From positions 1 to 64,000 of the forward strand of contig JACKEB010000010.1 of assembly GCA_020633205.1 (NCBI GenBank): a DNA stretch of 64,000 nucleotides, given 5' to 3'. The position numbers were made by a program, and so were the translations under genes. How positions within the stretch are numbered: the first letter of the stretch is position 1; every line of letters begins with the position of its first letter. Below the pieces are notes generated by a model. The model was not told where the DNA came from and did not search any database. It was given only the letters and a program-made list of their open reading frames with translations. This DNA comes from Polyangiaceae bacterium. Its GTDB lineage: Bacteria; Myxococcota_A; Polyangia; Polyangiales; Polyangiaceae. Shown here one piece after another: positions 62,452 through 64,000 of this stretch.

Positions 62452-64000
62452 GATTGTTTCCGCGTGGCATGAGCTGGGCGCTGTGGTGCCTGGCAGCGGT
62501 CTTGCTCTGCATCACGAGCAACGTCAGCGTGGCCCTTGCCCAGGATGCGGGTGCCCCGCTGGCAACGACCCCCGCTGCGCCACCGACGCTGATCATGACG
62601 GGAACCATGACGCTCGGAGACCGCACCCCCGCGGTGGAGGGCTGGTTCAGCGTTTCCGTGACGCTCGAGAATGTCACCGACGAGCCAGTGGAGGGCGATC
62701 TCGAGCTGAAGGTCGAGGCCACCTACGCAAACTCCCAGCTCAAAGTGCGCGCCCCGCTGTCGGTCGCTGCCAAGAGCCGGGTGAGCATCGAGCTACCGGT
62801 ACACGGCTTCAACAGCAGCGCGCCGGAGATGACGTTGACCGCCTATTCCGAGGCCGGTCTGATCCTGGCGCAGCTCGAGATTGGCTCACCCATCGGCCTG
62901 AACCCGCTGCTGATCGACTTGGAGCAGCCCAGCCGCATTGCCTCAGGGATCCGCGGCAAGGGGATGTACGCGGACGACAAGCCGTATGGTGTGAACTCGG
63001 GGGATCCCATCGTGGCCGTTGGCACGCCCGCGGTGTCCAAGGGTGAGCTTCAGCTGCCCACACGTGCCGCGGGCTACGCCAGCGCCACCTTGCTCCTCGC
63101 GCGCAGTGAGACGCTCGCGAAGCTGACAGGACCGCGGCTGACTGCGATCTCCGACTGGGTGCTCGCCGGCGGCGCGCTGGCAGTAGTGGTCACGCGCCCC
63201 GAGGACATGCGGGTCGGCCCGCTCCCGCGCCTCACCGGCGGCGAGCTGACCAAAGGGGAAGCGCCTCGCGAACTTCAGCTCACCGCCCGCTTCAAGATCC
63301 CCAGCGGCAGCAGCTACAGCTACGGTGGGACTGCCGGGCTGCTAGAGAAGCCTGCAACCCCGAGCCCGACCACCGTACGTGAGTTCGCCGTCTATTCGGG
63401 CGGCAACCTTCGACCCAGCCCCTGGGGCAGCTCCGCGAGCTACGGTCTCGGCGAGGTGCACGTGCTGGCGTTCGACGCCACTCGGTCCCCCGAAGTGGAT
63501 GACGAGTGGGTGCAGCTCAAGGTTCAAGACCTGATGCGCCACGCGTGGAATCGCCGCGACGCGGAGGTCTTCCCCCACGCGATGCGGTCCCTCGATGAGC
63601 GCCGCAGCGACTCGGTCCGCCGTCAGCTCGATCCGAATGAGGGCACACGCTGGACGGTGGTTATTTCGGCGTTGTTGTTGCTCGCCTACTCCGTCATTGC
63701 CGGCCCCGTAAACTTTTTCCGCTCGGCAAAAATTGGCAAGCCGCTCCGAGCCTTCGCTCGCCTGCCGATCTACGCGCTGGGCACTTCGGTGTTGATCATC
63801 CTGCTGGGTGTGGCGGCCAAGGGGGTCAGCGGGCGCGCCCGGCATCTGAGCTTGATCGAGGCCGGCGCTGGCATGACTCGAGCGCCAATCACGCGTTTCC
63901 GAGGCTTCTACGACTCGAGCACTCGCGCCCTGAGCGTGAGCGGCTCGTCCCGCGAAGCCGTGCTCGATTTGGCGGGCTACGACGCTTCGAAAGCCGAGCG
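62448..64000 (+). CDS. Large exported membrane protein downstream of moxR (truncated by window end)
   Basis: An open frame runs from GTG 62448 (or ATG 62469) to the window edge, at least 517 residues. It begins with a signal peptide (ALWCLAAVLLCITSNVSVALA, then QDAGAP). A predicted beta-rich domain follows (MTLGDRTPAVEGWFSVSVTL, ENVTDEPVEGDLELKVEATY). A region with AISDWVLAGGALAVVVTRPE resembles the flavodoxin/glutamine-amidotransferase-like part of similar moxR-operon proteins. A membrane segment with LLLLAYSVIAGPVNFF lies near residue 420, and a second one follows (YALGTSVLIILLGVAA). The GPVN motif after a membrane helix is familiar from uncharacterised proteins of these operons. Predicted to be an envelope protein working with the MoxR ATPase. 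Confidence 0.75.
   Translation, partial: MRLFPRGMSWALWCLAAVLLCITSNVSVALAQDAGAPLATTPAAPPTLIMTGTMTLGDRTPAVEGWFSVSVTLENVTDEPVEGDLELKVEATYANSQLKVRAPLSVAAKSRVSIELPVHGFNSSAPEMTLTAYSEAGLILAQLEIGSPIGLNPLLIDLEQPSRIASGIRGKGMYADDKPYGVNSGDPIVAVGTPAVSKGELQLPTRAAGYASATLLLARSETLAKLTGPRLTAISDWVLAGGALAVVVTRPEDMRVGPLPRLTGGELTKGEAPRELQLTARFKIPSGSSYSYGGTAGLLEKPATPSPTTVREFAVYSGGNLRPSPWGSSASYGLGEVHVLAFDATRSPEVDDEWVQLKVQDLMRHAWNRRDAEVFPHAMRSLDERRSDSVRRQLDPNEGTRWTVVISALLLLAYSVIAGPVNFFRSAKIGKPLRAFARLPIYALGTSVLIILLGVAAKGVSGRARHLSLIEAGAGMTRAPITRFRGFYDSSTRALSVSGSSREAVLDLAGYDASKAE

Overview
The window looks like a chromosome segment from a high-GC member of the Myxococcota, most likely class Polyangia. The signs are the strong G/C third-position bias, frequent GTG/TTG starts, many lipoproteins with long Gly/Ala/Ser spacers, giant SpvB/RHS proteins, STAND-like regulators and a MoxR locus. 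No rRNA, tRNA, CRISPR array, integrase or transposase was recognised. Assignments come from reading translated motifs, not from database searches.

Layout. (1) 1-17454, minus strand: a probable three-gene surface locus. It encodes a lipoprotein with an FGE-sulfatase domain, an unrecognised lipoprotein of about 2,240 residues, and a giant SpvB/FG-GAP/RHS protein that leaves the window at its left edge and carries nine Ig/FN3-like modules. (2) 17.5-22.8 kb: accessory genes, several broken (five-repeat treble-clef zinc protein, DUF4265-like protein, M1 metallopeptidase lipoprotein), plus small lipoproteins. (3) 22.8-28 kb, minus: a tightly overlapping operon of DAACS symporter, phospholipase D/cardiolipin synthase-like enzyme, helical protein, PF04339 acyltransferase and an unknown protein. 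(4) 28-31.4 kb, plus: CaCA exchanger, M48 lipoprotein and an orphan T3SS/flagellar switch protein (SctU/FlhB), then a hexamer-type microsatellite and decayed small genes. (5) 32.1-36.5 kb, minus: lipoprotein and trypsin-like protease with thrombospondin type 3 repeats. (6) 36.6-41.8 kb: a beta-rich secreted protein, two four-helix-bundle (S23) genes each preceded by about 0.5 kb of repeat-rich non-coding DNA, a propeller-like protein and a Uma2 nuclease. (7) 41.8-49.9 kb, minus: HEAT protein, CrtC/AttH-like protein, PDH E1-alpha, lipoamide dehydrogenase, PspA and a STAND-like regulator. (8) 50-64 kb: DedA protein, two peptide-type ABC permeases coupled to a lipoprotein, YfhL-type ferredoxin, small lipoproteins, a panB-panC-tmk operon, a response regulator and the start of a MoxR operon.

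The metabolic genes are intact and neatly coupled (panB-panC-tmk, pdhA-lpd, the DAACS-PLD operon). Frameshifts are confined to secreted or accessory genes between 16.2 and 36.5 kb, while the two giant neighbouring genes (about 16 kb) read through cleanly. That pattern suggests local decay or phase variation, but assembly indels are not excluded. The best candidates for something undescribed are the 1-17.5 kb surface locus, the paired S23 genes with repeat-rich leaders, and a 17-20 bp intergenic motif found at three separate places.
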